Source: Cylindrospermum sp. NIES-4074 (GTDB lineage: Bacteria; Cyanobacteriota; Cyanobacteriia; Cyanobacteriales; Nostocaceae). Taken from it: a stretch of DNA of 64,000 nt. Where the stretch lies: contig AP018269.1 in assembly GCA_003994795.1 (NCBI GenBank), forward strand, positions 5,705,254 through 5,769,253. The letters run 5' to 3'. Of the stretch, positions 63,972 through 64,000 are shown piece after piece. Within the stretch, counting starts at the first letter, position 1. Every line of letters starts with the position of its first letter. The translations under genes and the position numbers were made by a program. The notes under the pieces were generated by a model. It was given only the letters and a program-made list of their open reading frames with translations, ran no database searches and had not been told where the DNA came from.

Positions 63972-64000
63972 TTACTCCTGCTCCTGCGGTTGAGAGCGGA
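63972..64000 (-). CDS. rplP: 50S ribosomal protein uL16, 3' end only (window edge)
   Basis: The last nine codons (RSQPQEQE then TAA) run off the window edge. The place just before rpmC is where rplP lies in all S10/spc clusters. The identity comes mainly from this order. Confidence 0.7.

Overview
The window is chromosomal DNA from a filamentous, probably heterocyst-forming cyanobacterium of the Nostoc/Anabaena type. Evidence: HIP1 octamers (GCGATCGC) occur throughout, inside genes as well as between them. Spacers carry heptameric short tandem repeats (GTCATTA/GTCATTG, CAGCACT/CAGCACC, CAGGAGG/CAGAGGG classes). There is an orange carotenoid protein, a Ycf36/CGLD27 gene, a natFGH-bgtA type amino-acid transporter and an initiator tRNA gene split by a group I intron. 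The ribosomal cluster has the cyanobacterial gene content: no rpsN, rpmD or rpsD in it.

Layout. 0-2 kb: non-core DNA with a tiny membrane ORF and a repeat-containing surface-type protein gene held between two inverted 128-bp miniature elements, then tRNA-Gly(CCC). 2-7 kb: RND efflux pump and its adaptor (minus). 7.7-13.8 kb: HD phosphohydrolase, DppC-like permease, ClpB, a Nif11-type small protein. 13.8-18 kb: four-gene polar/basic amino-acid ABC transporter (minus) with an NtcA-like box in front. 18-24 kb: DUF3318 protein, QueE, a STAS-sugar transferase fusion, RsfS, CGLD27, asparaginase II. 24-30 kb: intron-containing tRNA-fMet followed by accessory genes (TumE/DUF6516-type pair, an I-Ssp6803I-like PD-(D/E)XK nuclease, a P-loop GTPase, an unknown membrane protein and a C5-cytosine methyltransferase). 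30-36.9 kb: deoC, recO, MFS protein, glycosyltransferase, OCP. 37-41.7 kb: Uma2, DUF29, a DUF2441-like protein, a zinc metalloprotease, secG, gpmI. 41.8-50.9 kb: defence-flavoured block (ABC-type AAA ATPase plus TOPRIM-like protein, ABC-F, DUF2887/Rpn-type nuclease with an apparent premature stop, a single-chain MmeI-like restriction-modification enzyme, DUF29, an XRE regulator). 50.9-64 kb: minus-strand spc/alpha ribosomal cluster from the end of rplP through rpmC, rpsQ, rplN, rplX, rplE, rpsH, rplF, rplR, rpsE, rplO, secY, adk, infA, rpmJ, rpsM, rpsK, rpoA, rplQ, truA, rplM, rpsI, rpmE to prfA.

Points most worth attention: (1) the two 128-bp elements near the left end have exchanged target-site duplications, a sequence record of inversion of the gene between them; (2) a translationally coupled AAA ATPase/TOPRIM-like pair that looks like an anti-phage system; (3) a free-standing relative of the tRNA-fMet intron endonuclease 0.85 kb from an intron that lacks one; (4) near-identical 30-bp palindromes inserted in frame in two unrelated genes; (5) a STAS domain fused to an exopolysaccharide-type sugar transferase. 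No CRISPR array, prophage or complete insertion sequence was seen. Family names are from recognition of motifs by eye; no database search was run.
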